The notes under the pieces are model-generated. The model had not been told where the DNA came from and did no database searches. It saw nothing but the letters and a program-made list of their open reading frames with translations. Shown piece after piece: positions 48,092 to 56,885 of a stretch of DNA of 64,000 nucleotides. A program made the translations under genes and the position numbers. The DNA comes from Nocardioides cremeus (GTDB lineage: Bacteria > Actinomycetota > Actinomycetes > Propionibacteriales > Nocardioidaceae): the NCBI RefSeq assembly GCF_030518195.1, contig NZ_JAULSC010000001.1, positions 1 to 64,000 on the forward strand. Reading direction: 5' to 3'. How positions within the stretch are numbered: the first letter of the stretch is position 1; each line of letters opens with the position of its first letter.

Positions 48092-49882
48092 ATGGCAGTG
48101 ACTTCCTCTGACACCGACCCCACGACCGTCGACGATCAGGTGCCGACCTTCGTCGATCTCGGTCTGTCCGAGCCGGTGCTCAAGGCACTGTCCGACGTGG
48201 GCTACGAGACCCCGTCGGCCATCCAGGCCGCGACGATCCCGACCCTCCTCGAGGGTCGCGACGTCGTCGGCCTCGCGCAGACCGGCACCGGCAAGACCGC
48301 CGCGTTCGCGCTGCCGATCCTCTCCAACCTCGACGTCTCGCAGAAGAGCCCGCAGGCGCTGGTGCTCGCCCCCACCCGCGAGCTCGCGCTGCAGGTCTGC
48401 GAGGCGTTCGAGAAGTACGCCTCCCGGATGCGCGGCGTGCACGTGCTGCCCGTCTACGGCGGCCAGGCCTACGGCGTGCAGCTCTCGGCGCTGCGCCGCG
48501 GCGTCCACGTGGTCGTCGGCACCCCCGGCCGGATCATGGACCACCTCGAGAAGGGCACGCTCGACCTGTCGCAGCTGCGCTTCCTGGTGCTCGACGAGGC
48601 CGACGAGATGCTCAACATGGGCTTCGCCGAGGACGTCGAGACGATCCTGGCCGACACCCCCGACGAGAAGCAGGTGGCGCTGTTCTCGGCCACCATGCCC
48701 GCGCAGATCCGCCGGCTCTCCAAGCAGTACCTGACCAACCCGGCCGAGATCACCGTCAAGCGCAGCGCGACGACCGCGGCCAACATCACCCAGCGCTACC
48801 TGACGGTCTCCTACCCGCAGAAGGTCGACGCGCTGACCCGCATCCTCGAGGTCGAGAACTTCGAGGGGATGATCGTCTTCGTCCGCACCAAGAACGAGAC
48901 CGAGACGCTGGCCGAGAAGCTGCGGGCCCGCGGCTACTCCGCGGCCGCCATCAACGGCGACGTCGCCCAGGCCCAGCGCGAGCGCACGGTCAACCAGCTC
49001 AAGGCCGGCAAGCTCGACATCCTGGTCGCCACCGACGTCGCCGCCCGTGGCCTCGACGTCGAGCGGATCAGCCACGTCGTCAACTACGACATCCCCACCG
49101 ACACCGAGTCCTACGTGCACCGCATCGGCCGCACCGGCCGCGCCGGGCGCACCGGCGACGCGATCTCGTTCATCACCCCGCGCGAGCGCTACCTGCTCAA
49201 GCACATCGAGAAGGCCACCAAGCAGCCGCTGACCCAGATGCAGCTGCCGACCGCCGAGGACGTCAACACCACCCGGCTGGCGCGCTTCGACGACCAGATC
49301 ACCGAGGCGCTGGCCGACACCGCGACCATCGACCGCTTCCGCGACGTCGTGGCCCACTACGTGCGCGAGCACGACGTGCCCGAGGTCGACGTGGCCGCGG
49401 CGCTGGCGGTGCTCTCGCAGGGCGAGACCCCGCTGCTGATCGACCCCGAGGCCGACCGGGCCCGCGCCCAGCGCGAGGAGCGCCGCTCCGCGCCGAGCGG
49501 GCGCGACGAGCGCTCCGGCCAGGCCCGCGCCGAGCGGGCCCCGCGCCGCGGCGGCGACACCAACCTGGCGACGTACCGCATCAACGTGGGCAAGCGCCAC
49601 AAGGTCGAGCCCCGCCAGATCGTCGGCGCGCTCGCCAACGAGGGCGGTCTCTCGCGCGGCGACTTCGGCAAGATCCAGATCCGCCCGGACTTCTCGCTCG
49701 TCGAGCTGCCCGCCGACCTGGGCCCCGAGGTCTACTCGGCGCTGGCCGACACCCGCATCTCGGGCAAGCTGATCGAGCTGCGTGCCGACAACGGCCCCCG
49801 CGGGGGCGGCTCCCGCCCGCCGCGCGGCGACAAGCCCGCGGGCGACTTCGACCGCAGGAAGCCGCGCCACAAGAAGCCCTGA
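48092..49882 (+). CDS. deaD: DEAD-box RNA helicase (DeaD/CsdA type)
   Basis: A 596-residue ATP-dependent RNA helicase. Motifs in order: Q motif region YETPSAIQAATIP, I AQTGTGKT, Ia PTRELALQV, II LDEADEML, III SATMP, IV IVFVRTKNETE, V ATDVAARGLDVERI, VI YVHRIGRTGRAGRTG. After a charged linker (about 440-490) a DbpA-type RNA-binding domain follows (TYRINVGKRHKVEPRQIVGA, SLVELPADLGPEVYSAL) and then a basic RGG-like tail. It acts in ribosome assembly and RNA turnover, especially in the cold. ATG 48092 is used; TACCTT just before it could be a -10 that would make GTG 48098 a leaderless start. Confidence 0.95.
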   Translation: MAVTSSDTDPTTVDDQVPTFVDLGLSEPVLKALSDVGYETPSAIQAATIPTLLEGRDVVGLAQTGTGKTAAFALPILSNLDVSQKSPQALVLAPTRELALQVCEAFEKYASRMRGVHVLPVYGGQAYGVQLSALRRGVHVVVGTPGRIMDHLEKGTLDLSQLRFLVLDEADEMLNMGFAEDVETILADTPDEKQVALFSATMPAQIRRLSKQYLTNPAEITVKRSATTAANITQRYLTVSYPQKVDALTRILEVENFEGMIVFVRTKNETETLAEKLRARGYSAAAINGDVAQAQRERTVNQLKAGKLDILVATDVAARGLDVERISHVVNYDIPTDTESYVHRIGRTGRAGRTGDAISFITPRERYLLKHIEKATKQPLTQMQLPTAEDVNTTRLARFDDQITEALADTATIDRFRDVVAHYVREHDVPEVDVAAALAVLSQGETPLLIDPEADRARAQREERRSAPSGRDERSGQARAERAPRRGGDTNLATYRINVGKRHKVEPRQIVGALANEGGLSRGDFGKIQIRPDFSLVELPADLGPEVYSALADTRISGKLIELRADNGPRGGGSRPPRGDKPAGDFDRRKPRHKKP

Positions 49883-49890
49883 TCCTGCCT

Positions 49891-49913
49891 GCACCCGTCC
49901 TGGGGGCGGGTGC
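49891..49913. terminator. Hairpin after deaD
   Basis: GCACCCG (49891-49897) pairs with CGGGTGC (49907-49913) around a nine-base loop, eight bases after the deaD stop. It could end the deaD mRNA before the penicillin-binding protein gene. Confidence 0.55.
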
Positions 49914-49921
49914 TGGTAGGA

Positions 49922-49937
49922 ACGTCGCATGCGACGT
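49922..49937. promoter_or_regulatory. Perfect 16-base palindrome across a start codon
   Basis: ACGTCGCATGCGACGT is a perfect palindrome centred on the ATG (49929-49931) of the penicillin-binding protein gene, directly after AGGA at 49918-49921. It could be an operator or fold the start region of two mRNAs together. Confidence 0.45.
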
Positions 49938-51842
49938 CTCGGGACCCCTGCCCTGCTGAGCGCCGGTGCGCTGGTCGTGGCGAGCCTCGCCGGCTGCGAC
50001 CAGGTCGCCGACACGGTGGGCGGGCCCGACCCGCGCCCCGCTGCCGAGGCGTACGCCGCCGCCCTCGCCGCCGGCGAGCCGGGCGCGGTGCCCTTGGCCG
50101 AGCCGACAGCCGCCGAGGCCGACGAGGCCCACGCGGCCGTGGTCGCGGGGCTCGAGCCGGCCTTCGCCGGCCTCGAGCCGCAGGTCGAGGTGCTCGAGGT
50201 CAGCGACACCCGCGACGTGGCCGAGGTCGACCTGGGCTGGACCTGGCGGCTGCCGGCCGGGGAGTGGTCCTACGAGACCTCCACCAGCCTGCGCCTGGTC
50301 GACGACGAGTGGCGCGCGGTGTGGCAGCCGGCGGTGGTCGAGCCCAGCCTGGTCGAGGGCGAGGTGCTCGACGCCTCCACCCTGGGCGCCTCCCGCGGCG
50401 ACGTCCTCGGCGCCGGCGGCGAGCCGATCGTGACCCAGCGGCCGGTCGTGCGCCTCGGGGTCGACCGCGGATCGGTCTCGCCGAAGCAGGCGCTGCGCGC
50501 CGCCGAGCGCCTGGCGGGGGTCGCCGACCTCGACGTGGCGGCGTACCGCGGCCGGGTCGAGGGCGCGGGCGAGCAGGCCTTCGTCGAGGCCATCGTCTAC
50601 CGGGCCGACGAGGTGCCGGGACCGGTGGCCCGGGCCGCCGAGTCCACCGCGGGCGTGGTCGCGATCGCCGACGAGCAGCCCCTGGCCCCGACCCGCGACT
50701 TCGCCGCCGAGCTGCTCGGCAGCGTCGGCGAGGTGACCGCCGAGATGATGGCCGACCAGCCCGGGGTCTACCGGGTCGGTGACCGGGCCGGCCTCTCGGG
50801 GCTGCAGGCGCGCTACGACGAGGAGCTGCGCGGCAGCCCGGGCATGCTGGTGCGCGCCGTCGACGACGCCCCGGGCACGAGCGGGGGCGAGCGCGAGCTG
50901 GTGGCGCTGCCGGCCACCGACGGCGACGACCTGGTGCTGAGCCTCGACGTCGACCTGCAGCGCACCGCCGAGCAGCTGCTGGCCGACGTCGGCCCCGCCA
51001 GCGCACTGGTCGCGCTGCGGCCCAGCACCGGCGAGGTGCTCGCTGCCGCCAACGGGCCCGGGGTCGGGGCGACCAACGTCGCCACGTTCGGCCAGGCCGC
51101 GCCCGGCAGCACCTTCAAGATCGTCACCAGCCTGGCGCTGCTGCGCTCCGGGCTGACCCCGGGCTCGACCGTGCGCTGCACCCCCGGCGTGGTCGTCGAC
51201 GGGCGCCGCTTCACCAACTACTCCGACTACCCCACGGCCGACCTGGGTCCGATCCCGCTGCGCCGGGCGATCGCCAGCTCGTGCAACACCGCCCTGATCG
51301 CCGAGGGCGGGCGCATCGACGGCACCGACCTCTACGACGCCGCCGCCACCCTCGGCCTGGGCATCGACCACGACCTCGGCTTCCCGGCGTACTTCGGCAG
51401 CGTGCCCCAGCCCGAGACCGACACCGAGGCCGCCGCCTCGCTGATCGGCCAGGGCCGGGTGCTGGCCTCGCCGATGGCGATGGCGGCCGTGGTCGCCAGC
51501 GTGCAGGAGGGCGCGACGGTGGTGCCGACGCTGGTCGAGGGCTACACCGACGACCCGCCCGAGGGGGCCGCGCCGCTGACGAAGGGCGAGGCCGAGGCGC
51601 TGCGCTCGATGCTGCGCGAGGTGGTGGTCTCCGGCAGCGGGCGCGGCCTGGCCGACGTGCCCGGCCCGGCCGTGCTGGCCAAGACCGGCACCGCCGAGTT
51701 CGAGCGCGACGGCGAGGTGCTCACCCACGCCTGGATGGTGGCCGCGCAGGGCGACCTCGCGGTCGCGGCGTACGTCGAGGTGGGCGAGTCGGGCTCACGC
51801 ACCGCCGGCCCGCTGGTCGAGGCCCTGCTCCGGGCGGGGTGA
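49929..51842 (+). CDS. Lipoprotein penicillin-binding protein (class B-like transpeptidase)
   Basis: A 637-residue membrane-anchored transpeptidase for peptidoglycan cross-linking. The N-terminus has a lipobox (VVASLAGC), so it is a lipoprotein instead of having the usual uncleaved helix. An NTF2-like domain of MecA type (about 35-140) and a PBP dimerisation domain (about 150-310) follow. The transpeptidase domain shows PGSTFKIV (Ser-x-x-Lys), SSCNTA (Ser-x-Asn) and AKTGTAEF (Lys-Thr-Gly). The layout matches the low-affinity PBP2a-like group, which confers beta-lactam tolerance in some actinobacteria. The stop lies 21 bases before a terminator hairpin. Confidence 0.93.
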   Translation: MRRLGTPALLSAGALVVASLAGCDQVADTVGGPDPRPAAEAYAAALAAGEPGAVPLAEPTAAEADEAHAAVVAGLEPAFAGLEPQVEVLEVSDTRDVAEVDLGWTWRLPAGEWSYETSTSLRLVDDEWRAVWQPAVVEPSLVEGEVLDASTLGASRGDVLGAGGEPIVTQRPVVRLGVDRGSVSPKQALRAAERLAGVADLDVAAYRGRVEGAGEQAFVEAIVYRADEVPGPVARAAESTAGVVAIADEQPLAPTRDFAAELLGSVGEVTAEMMADQPGVYRVGDRAGLSGLQARYDEELRGSPGMLVRAVDDAPGTSGGERELVALPATDGDDLVLSLDVDLQRTAEQLLADVGPASALVALRPSTGEVLAAANGPGVGATNVATFGQAAPGSTFKIVTSLALLRSGLTPGSTVRCTPGVVVDGRRFTNYSDYPTADLGPIPLRRAIASSCNTALIAEGGRIDGTDLYDAAATLGLGIDHDLGFPAYFGSVPQPETDTEAAASLIGQGRVLASPMAMAAVVASVQEGATVVPTLVEGYTDDPPEGAAPLTKGEAEALRSMLREVVVSGSGRGLADVPGPAVLAKTGTAEFERDGEVLTHAWMVAAQGDLAVAAYVEVGESGSRTAGPLVEALLRAG

Positions 51843-51863
51843 GACCGCTCAGGAAGAGGTGAA

Positions 51864-51891
51864 CCCCTCGTCGCATGGGGTCGACGAGGGG
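51864..51891. terminator. Terminator hairpin after the penicillin-binding protein gene
   Basis: CCCCTCGTCG (51864-51873) and CGACGAGGGG (51882-51891) form a perfect ten-base stem with loop CATGGGGT. It begins 21 bases after the stop codon. Confidence 0.7.
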
Positions 51892-52004
51892 TCCACAGCC
51901 GTCTTCTGAGTGCTCCCTCCGAAGTCGACGTCTCCGAGTATGCCACGACCCGCCGGTCGGGTGAAGGCGTTGGGCGGAGCGGATCGTGGTGCGAGGATCG
52001 CGCC

Positions 52005-53483
52005 ATGACCGGTCCCGACCTGACCCCCGACCTCGCCGCCCTGCTGCCCGACGAGCACCGCCGACTCCTCGTGGGGGGCCGGTGGCGCGACGCCGAGGAC
52101 GGCGCCACCTTCGCCGTGCACGACCCGGCCGACGGCTCGGTGCTGACCCGGGTCGCCGACGCCTCCGTGGGCGATGCCGTCGAGGCGCTCGACGCCGCGG
52201 TCGCCGCACAGGCCGGCTGGGCCGCGACGCCGCCGCGCGAGCGCGGCGAGATCCTGCGCCGTGCCTTCGAGATGATCGCCGACCGCGCCGACGACCTGGC
52301 GATGCTGATGAGCCTCGAGATGGGCAAGACCGTCAAGGAGGCCAAGGGCGAGGTCGGCTACGGCAACGAGTTCTTCCGCTGGTACTCCGAGGAGGCCGTG
52401 CGCATCCACGGCCGGTGGATGCAGGCGCCCGCGGGCGGCAGCCGCCTGCTGACCATCAAGAAGCCGGTCGGGCCGTGCTTCTTCGTCACGCCGTGGAACT
52501 TCCCGCTGGCGATGGGCACCCGCAAGATCGGGCCGGCGGTGGCCGCCGGCTGCACGATGGTGATCAAGCCCGCCGCCCAGACGCCGCTGACGATGCTGGC
52601 GCTGGCCGCGATCCTCGGCGAGGCCGGGCTGCCCGACGGGGTCCTCAACGTGCTGCCCTCCACCCACGCCAAGGAGATGAGCCAGGCCCTGCAGGGCGAC
52701 GACCGGCTGCGCAAGGTCTCCTTCACCGGCTCGACCGGCGTGGGCCGCACCCTGGTGCGCCAGTCCGCCGACCAGCTGCAGCGGGTGAGCATGGAGCTGG
52801 GCGGCAACGCCCCGTTCCTGGTCTTCGCCGACGCCGACCTCGACGCCGCGGTCGACGGCGCGATGGTGGCCAAGATGCGCAACATGGGCGAGGCCTGCAC
52901 CGCGGCCAACCGGTTCCTGGTGCACCAGGACGTCGCAGCCGAGTTCGCCGAGAAGCTCGCGGCCCGGATGGGCGGCCTCACGCTGGGCCGGGGCCAGGAC
53001 GACGGCGTCGACGTCGGCCCGCTCATCGACGAGGACGCGGTCGACTCGGTCGCCCGGCTGGTCACCGACGCCGTGCACGACGGGGCCCGGGTGGTCACCG
53101 GCGGCGCACGGCCCGACGGTGCCGGGTGGTTCTACCAGCCGACCGTGCTCCTCGACGTGCCCGCCGACTCGGCCATCAACACCGAGGAGATCTTCGGGCC
53201 GGTCGCGCCGATCACCACGTTCAGCACCGAGGAGGAGGCCGTCGCGGCCGCCAACGCCACCGAGTACGGCCTGGCCTCCTACGTCTACACCCGCGACCTG
53301 TCCCGCACGATCCGGATGGCCGAGTCCCTCGACTTCGGCATGGTGGGCGTCAACACCGGGCTGATCTCCAACCCCGCCGCGCCGTTCGGCGGCGTCAAGG
53401 CCTCCGGCTTCGGCCGCGAGGGCGGCTTCGAGGGCATCGAGGAGTACCTCGAGACGACGTACGTCGCCCTCCCCGCCACCTGA
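52005..53483 (+). CDS. NAD(P)-dependent aldehyde dehydrogenase (succinate-semialdehyde dehydrogenase type)
   Basis: A 492-residue ALDH. Conserved blocks are FFVTPWNFPLAMGTRKIGPA, CTMVIKPAAQTPLT, KVSFTGSTGVGRTLV (coenzyme-binding), SMELGGNAPFLVF with the general-base Glu, GEACTAANRFLV with the catalytic Cys, and EEIFGPVAPITTFS. Closest to GabD-type enzymes, which oxidise succinate semialdehyde to succinate in GABA degradation. The start is ATG 52005. No gabT or gabP is adjacent, so the substrate remains an inference. It is followed by repeats and a terminator shared with the flotillin gene. Confidence 0.92.
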   Translation: MTGPDLTPDLAALLPDEHRRLLVGGRWRDAEDGATFAVHDPADGSVLTRVADASVGDAVEALDAAVAAQAGWAATPPRERGEILRRAFEMIADRADDLAMLMSLEMGKTVKEAKGEVGYGNEFFRWYSEEAVRIHGRWMQAPAGGSRLLTIKKPVGPCFFVTPWNFPLAMGTRKIGPAVAAGCTMVIKPAAQTPLTMLALAAILGEAGLPDGVLNVLPSTHAKEMSQALQGDDRLRKVSFTGSTGVGRTLVRQSADQLQRVSMELGGNAPFLVFADADLDAAVDGAMVAKMRNMGEACTAANRFLVHQDVAAEFAEKLAARMGGLTLGRGQDDGVDVGPLIDEDAVDSVARLVTDAVHDGARVVTGGARPDGAGWFYQPTVLLDVPADSAINTEEIFGPVAPITTFSTEEEAVAAANATEYGLASYVYTRDLSRTIRMAESLDFGMVGVNTGLISNPAAPFGGVKASGFGREGGFEGIEEYLETTYVALPAT

Positions 53484-53490
53484 CCCACCC

Positions 53491-53577
53491 CGCGACCAGG
53501 CCCCCATCTCGCGCTGACCCGGCCCCAACCTCGCGCTGACCCGGCCCGAGCTTCGCGCCGACCCGGCCCGGACCTCC
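53491..53577. repeat. 22-base repeat array C (minus orientation)
   Basis: Four 22-base units read on the minus strand as variants of AGGTTGGGGCCGGGTCAGCGCG. They fill the space between the convergent aldehyde dehydrogenase and flotillin genes and run into the terminator stem at 53563-53598. Confidence 0.8.
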
Positions 53578-53598
53578 ACCTGCGGAGGTCCGGGCCGG
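53563..53598. terminator. Bidirectional hairpin terminator
   Basis: CCGGCCCGGACCTCC (53563-53577) and GGAGGTCCGGGCCGG (53584-53598) are perfect 15-base arms with loop ACCTGC. It lies between convergent stops (53483 and 53602), so it can end both mRNAs. One arm is made from a 22-base repeat unit, which suggests the repeats may be recruited as terminators. Confidence 0.75.
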
Positions 53599-53601
53599 TC
53601 G

Positions 53602-55113
53602 TCACTGGTCGGTGCCGGAGGCCTCGAGGCCGCTGCTCGCGGCGGCCTTGCCCACCGAGCTCTTGATGAGCGCCTCGAGGTCGAGGCCGGTGGTGGCCTT
53701 GAGCATGCTCATCGTCTGGGTGACGTTGTCGGTGACCTGCTTGGGCATCGCGCCGGCACCGTCGGTCGAGATCACGGTGAGCTGGTCGATGGCGCTGATC
53801 GGCGCCGCGACCTCCTTGGCGACCTTGGGCAGCACCTCGATGAGCATCTGCAGCACCGCGGCGTCGTTGTAGTGCGCGAACGCCTCGGCGCGCCGGTCCA
53901 TCGCCTCGGCCTCGGCCTGGCCCACGGCCAGGGTCGCCGCGGCCTGGGCCTCGCCCTCGGCCCGGGTCGCGTCGGCCTCCGCCGTACGCCGCGCGCGCTC
54001 GGCGGCACCGCGCCGCTCACCTTCGATCGCCTCCGCCTCGGCGAGCGCCGCGCGGCGGGACTTCTCGGCCTCACCGGAGAGCCGGGCCTCCTGGGCCTTG
54101 GCCTCGGCGGCCGCGATGGTCGAGGCCTTGCGCGCCTCGGCAGCCGCGATCTCGGCGCTGCGGCGGGCTTCGGCCTCCTGCTCGACGCGGTAGCGCTCGG
54201 CGTCGGCGGGCTTGCGGACCTCAGTCTCGAGCTGGCGCTCGGTCAGCGCCGCCTGCCGCACCGCCACCTTCTCCTGCTCGGTGAGGATCGACTGGTCGCG
54301 GTCGGCCTGGGCCAGCGGACCGGCGGCCGCGGCCTGCGCGGACGCGGCGTCGGTCTCGGCCTTGATCTCCGACTGCTTGAGGGCCAGCACGCGCTGCGAG
54401 ATGGCGATCTCCTGCTCGGCGGCGATCTGGGCCTGCTCGGCGGCCTGGCGGGCATTCGCCTCGGCGATGCGCGCCTCCTGCGCGACCCGGGCGGCCTCGG
54501 GACGACCCAGGTCGGCCAGGTAGGTGCCGTCGTCGGTGACGTCCTGGATCTGGAAGGTGTCGAGGATCAGCCCCTGGCCGGTCAGGGAGTTCTCGGACTC
54601 GTCGGCCACCCGCTGGGCGAAGGCCGCGCGGTCGCGGATGATCTGCTCGACGGTCAGCCCGCCCACGATGGAGCGCAGCGCGCCGGCGAGCACCTCCTGG
54701 GTGTAGGACTCGACGTCGGCCTGCTGGGACAGGAAGCGCTGGGCGGCCAGGCGGATCTGGTCGGCGTTGCCGCCGACCTTGACGATGGCCACGCCCTCGA
54801 CGTTGAGCTTGATGCCCTGCCCCGAGACGGCGCCGCGGATCTGCACCGAGATCCGGCGCGAGGACAGGTCGAGGGTGCCGAGCTTCTGCACGAACGGGAT
54901 GACGAACGTGCCGCCGCCGAGGATCACCTTCTGCCCCGACAGGTCGGTGGTCAGCTCGCCGGTCTCGGGGTTGACCACCGCCTTGCCCTTGCGGCCGGTG
55001 ACGATGAAGGCCTCGTTGGGCCCGGCCACCTTGTAGCGGCTGGTGACCAGCAGCACCAGCAGGACGAAGAGGACGACGAATCCGCCGACGGGGATCAGCA
55101 CGGACGTCTTCAC
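53602..55113 (-). CDS. Flotillin-like SPFH domain protein
   Basis: A 503-residue membrane-associated scaffold. One N-terminal helix (VLIPVGGFVVLFVLLVLLV) is followed by the SPFH domain (about 30-200; RYKVAGPNEAFIVTGRKG, VILGGGTFVIPFVQKL, YTQEVLAGALRSIVGGLTVE). A long Ala/Glu coiled coil (about 200-430) with EA repeats follows, then a C-terminal part (KVAKEVAAPISAIDQL). Flotillins organise membrane domains and work with NfeD proteins. The GTG at 55113 is supported by AAGGAG. The NfeD-like gene lies 67 bases upstream on the same strand. Confidence 0.94.
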   Translation of the reverse strand: MKTSVLIPVGGFVVLFVLLVLLVTSRYKVAGPNEAFIVTGRKGKAVVNPETGELTTDLSGQKVILGGGTFVIPFVQKLGTLDLSSRRISVQIRGAVSGQGIKLNVEGVAIVKVGGNADQIRLAAQRFLSQQADVESYTQEVLAGALRSIVGGLTVEQIIRDRAAFAQRVADESENSLTGQGLILDTFQIQDVTDDGTYLADLGRPEAARVAQEARIAEANARQAAEQAQIAAEQEIAISQRVLALKQSEIKAETDAASAQAAAAGPLAQADRDQSILTEQEKVAVRQAALTERQLETEVRKPADAERYRVEQEAEARRSAEIAAAEARKASTIAAAEAKAQEARLSGEAEKSRRAALAEAEAIEGERRGAAERARRTAEADATRAEGEAQAAATLAVGQAEAEAMDRRAEAFAHYNDAAVLQMLIEVLPKVAKEVAAPISAIDQLTVISTDGAGAMPKQVTDNVTQTMSMLKATTGLDLEALIKSSVGKAAASSGLEASGTDQ

Positions 55114-55180
55114 ACGGGGCTCCTTGGGAGACTGGGGCGAGGTGGTGCCGGGTCGTGGTGCTAGGTCGTGGTGCCGGGGA

Positions 55181-55696
55181 TCAGCCGAGCTCGCGCCAGG
55201 TGGGCGCGACCGTGACGGCGGTGGGGGAGACGCTGCCGGTGACGTGCACCCGGGTGCCGGGCTCGACCGGGATCGGGTGGTCGGTGTCGAGGCGGGCGTT
55301 GAGCCGCATCTCGTGCCCGCCGACCAGCACCTTGACCGTGCCGTAGCCGTCGGCGGGGATGGCCGTGAGCACGACCGCCTCGCGGCCGACGGTGTCGTCG
55401 GTGCGCGGAGAGGTGCCCGAGGTGTCGTCGCGCAGCAGCCGGGTCAGCCAGGCGGCGAACCAGGCGAAGCCGACGCCCGCAGCCACTCCCGCGGGCACCG
55501 AGACCAGCAGCGGTGCCCCGAGACCCTCGGCCAGCGCACCGCCGAAGCCCAGCGCCGAGAGGAAGGCCCCGATCACCGCGCTCGAGAACGTGTCGCCGGC
55601 CAGTGCGTCGAGCGCACCGTCGAGGAGGTCGCCGACGGCCAGCGAGACCAGGAGCAGCAGGAGGCCGAGCACACCGATGATGAGGTACGTCGTCAC
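55181..55696 (-). CDS. NfeD-like membrane protein
   Basis: A 171-residue short NfeD protein. Three hydrophobic stretches (TYLIIGVLGLLLLLVSLAVG, SAVIGAFLSALGFGGALAEG, LLVSVPAGVAAGVGFAWFAA) are followed by an OB-fold soluble domain (about 105-170; VGREAVVLTAIPADGYGTVK). Short NfeD proteins pair with flotillins, as here. The GTG at 55696 follows GGGAGG. The gene pair is transcribed away from a 22-base repeat array. Confidence 0.88.
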   Translation of the reverse strand: MTTYLIIGVLGLLLLLVSLAVGDLLDGALDALAGDTFSSAVIGAFLSALGFGGALAEGLGAPLLVSVPAGVAAGVGFAWFAAWLTRLLRDDTSGTSPRTDDTVGREAVVLTAIPADGYGTVKVLVGGHEMRLNARLDTDHPIPVEPGTRVHVTGSVSPTAVTVAPTWRELG

Positions 55697-55751
55697 GTGC
55701 CCAGCCTCCCTCACTCCGACGGCCGGCGCAGCACCGGTCTTTACCCAGGAC

Positions 55752-55855
55752 GGTCCGGGCCGGCTCGGAGCGAAGCTCGGGCCGGGTCGGCGGGAAGTTC
55801 GGGCCGGGTCAGCGGGAAGTTCGGGCCGGGTCGGCGGGAAGTTCGGGCCGGGTCG
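55752..55855. repeat. 22-base repeat array D
   Basis: About 4.7 copies of the unit AGTTCGGGCCGGGTCRGCGGGA, nearly identical in the last three copies, between the divergent NfeD and DUF2332 genes. The array ends at GGATACT, a possible -10 element just before the DUF2332 start, so the repeats may form part of that promoter region. Confidence 0.85.
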
Positions 55856-55868
55856 GATACTGGGGCGC

Positions 55869-56885
55869 ATGCTGGTCGAGGGCGACGTGGTCGCGGTCTA
55901 CGAGGACTTCGCCAGGTACACCGACGACTCGCCGTGCTTCACCGAGTGGGCGCTCGGGGTGGTCGGCGACGCGGAGGTGCGGGCCTGGCTCGAGACCCTC
56001 CCGGCGCCGCGCCGCCAGCCCAACCTGGTCTTCGCGGCCGCACGCTGGCACGGCGTCGCGACCCCTGCGCCGTACGCCGCGCTGCGGGCGGCGCTGCTGG
56101 GCGACGACGGGCCGGTCCGGGCCACGATCCTGTCGCGGCGCACCCAGACCAACGAGGCCGGCCGGATGGCCACGCTGCTGCCGGCGCTGGCCACCCTGGC
56201 CACGCTGGGCCCCGAGCCGCTGGCGCTGGTCGAGGTCGGGGCGAGCGCGGGGCTCTGCCTCTACCCGGACCGCTGGGGCCACCGCTACCTCGACCACGAC
56301 GGGCGGGTCGTGCACGAGGTCGGCACCGACGGTGCCCGGCCGGTGCTGGAGTGCCGGGTCGGGAGCCACGACGGTGCCCGTGCCCCACTGCCCCGGGAGC
56401 TGCCCACGATCGCCTGGCGCGGCGGCGTCGACCTGCACCCCCTCGACGTCACCGACCCCGACGCGACGGCGTGGCTCGAGACGCTGGTCTGGCCCGAGCA
56501 CGACGACCGGCGCCGGGTGCTGGCCGCCGCGGTCGACGTGGCGCGCAGCGACCCGCCGCACCTCGTGGCGGGCGACCTGCTCGAGGAGCTGCCGGCGCTG
56601 GTGGAGCGGGCCGCCGCCCACGGGCGGGTCGTGGTGCAGCACAGCGCGGTGCTGAGCTACCTGCCCGAGCCGGCCCGGCGCGAGGCCGAGGAGATGCTGC
56701 GGGGGCTGGTCGCCGACGGGGCGTGCCACTGGGTCAGCAACGAGGGCCCCGACGTGCTGCCGGCCGTCACCGGCACCGGCCCGACCCCGCCGCCCGGGTC
56801 GTTCGTGCTCGGCCTCGACGGGCGGGCCGTGGCCTGGACCCACGGCCACGGCCGCACCCTGACCTGGACCGACCTCAGCTCATGA
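55869..56885 (+). CDS. DUF2332 family protein (methyltransferase-like)
   Basis: A 338-residue protein of the DUF2332 family (PF10094), found mostly in actinobacteria. VEVGASAGLCLYPDRWGHRY resembles the S-adenosylmethionine-binding loop of Rossmann methyltransferases, and VVVQHSAVLSYLPEPARREA is the matching later strand. The N-terminus shows DFARYTDDSPCFTEWALGVV and the QTNEAGRMATLLPAL block. The role is unknown, methyl transfer only inferred from the fold. The start is ATG 55869. Its end overlaps the convergent LuxR-type gene by 11 bases. Confidence 0.88.
   Translation: MLVEGDVVAVYEDFARYTDDSPCFTEWALGVVGDAEVRAWLETLPAPRRQPNLVFAAARWHGVATPAPYAALRAALLGDDGPVRATILSRRTQTNEAGRMATLLPALATLATLGPEPLALVEVGASAGLCLYPDRWGHRYLDHDGRVVHEVGTDGARPVLECRVGSHDGARAPLPRELPTIAWRGGVDLHPLDVTDPDATAWLETLVWPEHDDRRRVLAAAVDVARSDPPHLVAGDLLEELPALVERAAAHGRVVVQHSAVLSYLPEPARREAEEMLRGLVADGACHWVSNEGPDVLPAVTGTGPTPPPGSFVLGLDGRAVAWTHGHGRTLTWTDLSS

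Noticed and set aside
55752..55855. CRISPR-like array
   Set aside because: The 22-base units are directly adjacent with no unique spacers, and no cas gene is present, so these are tandem repeats.
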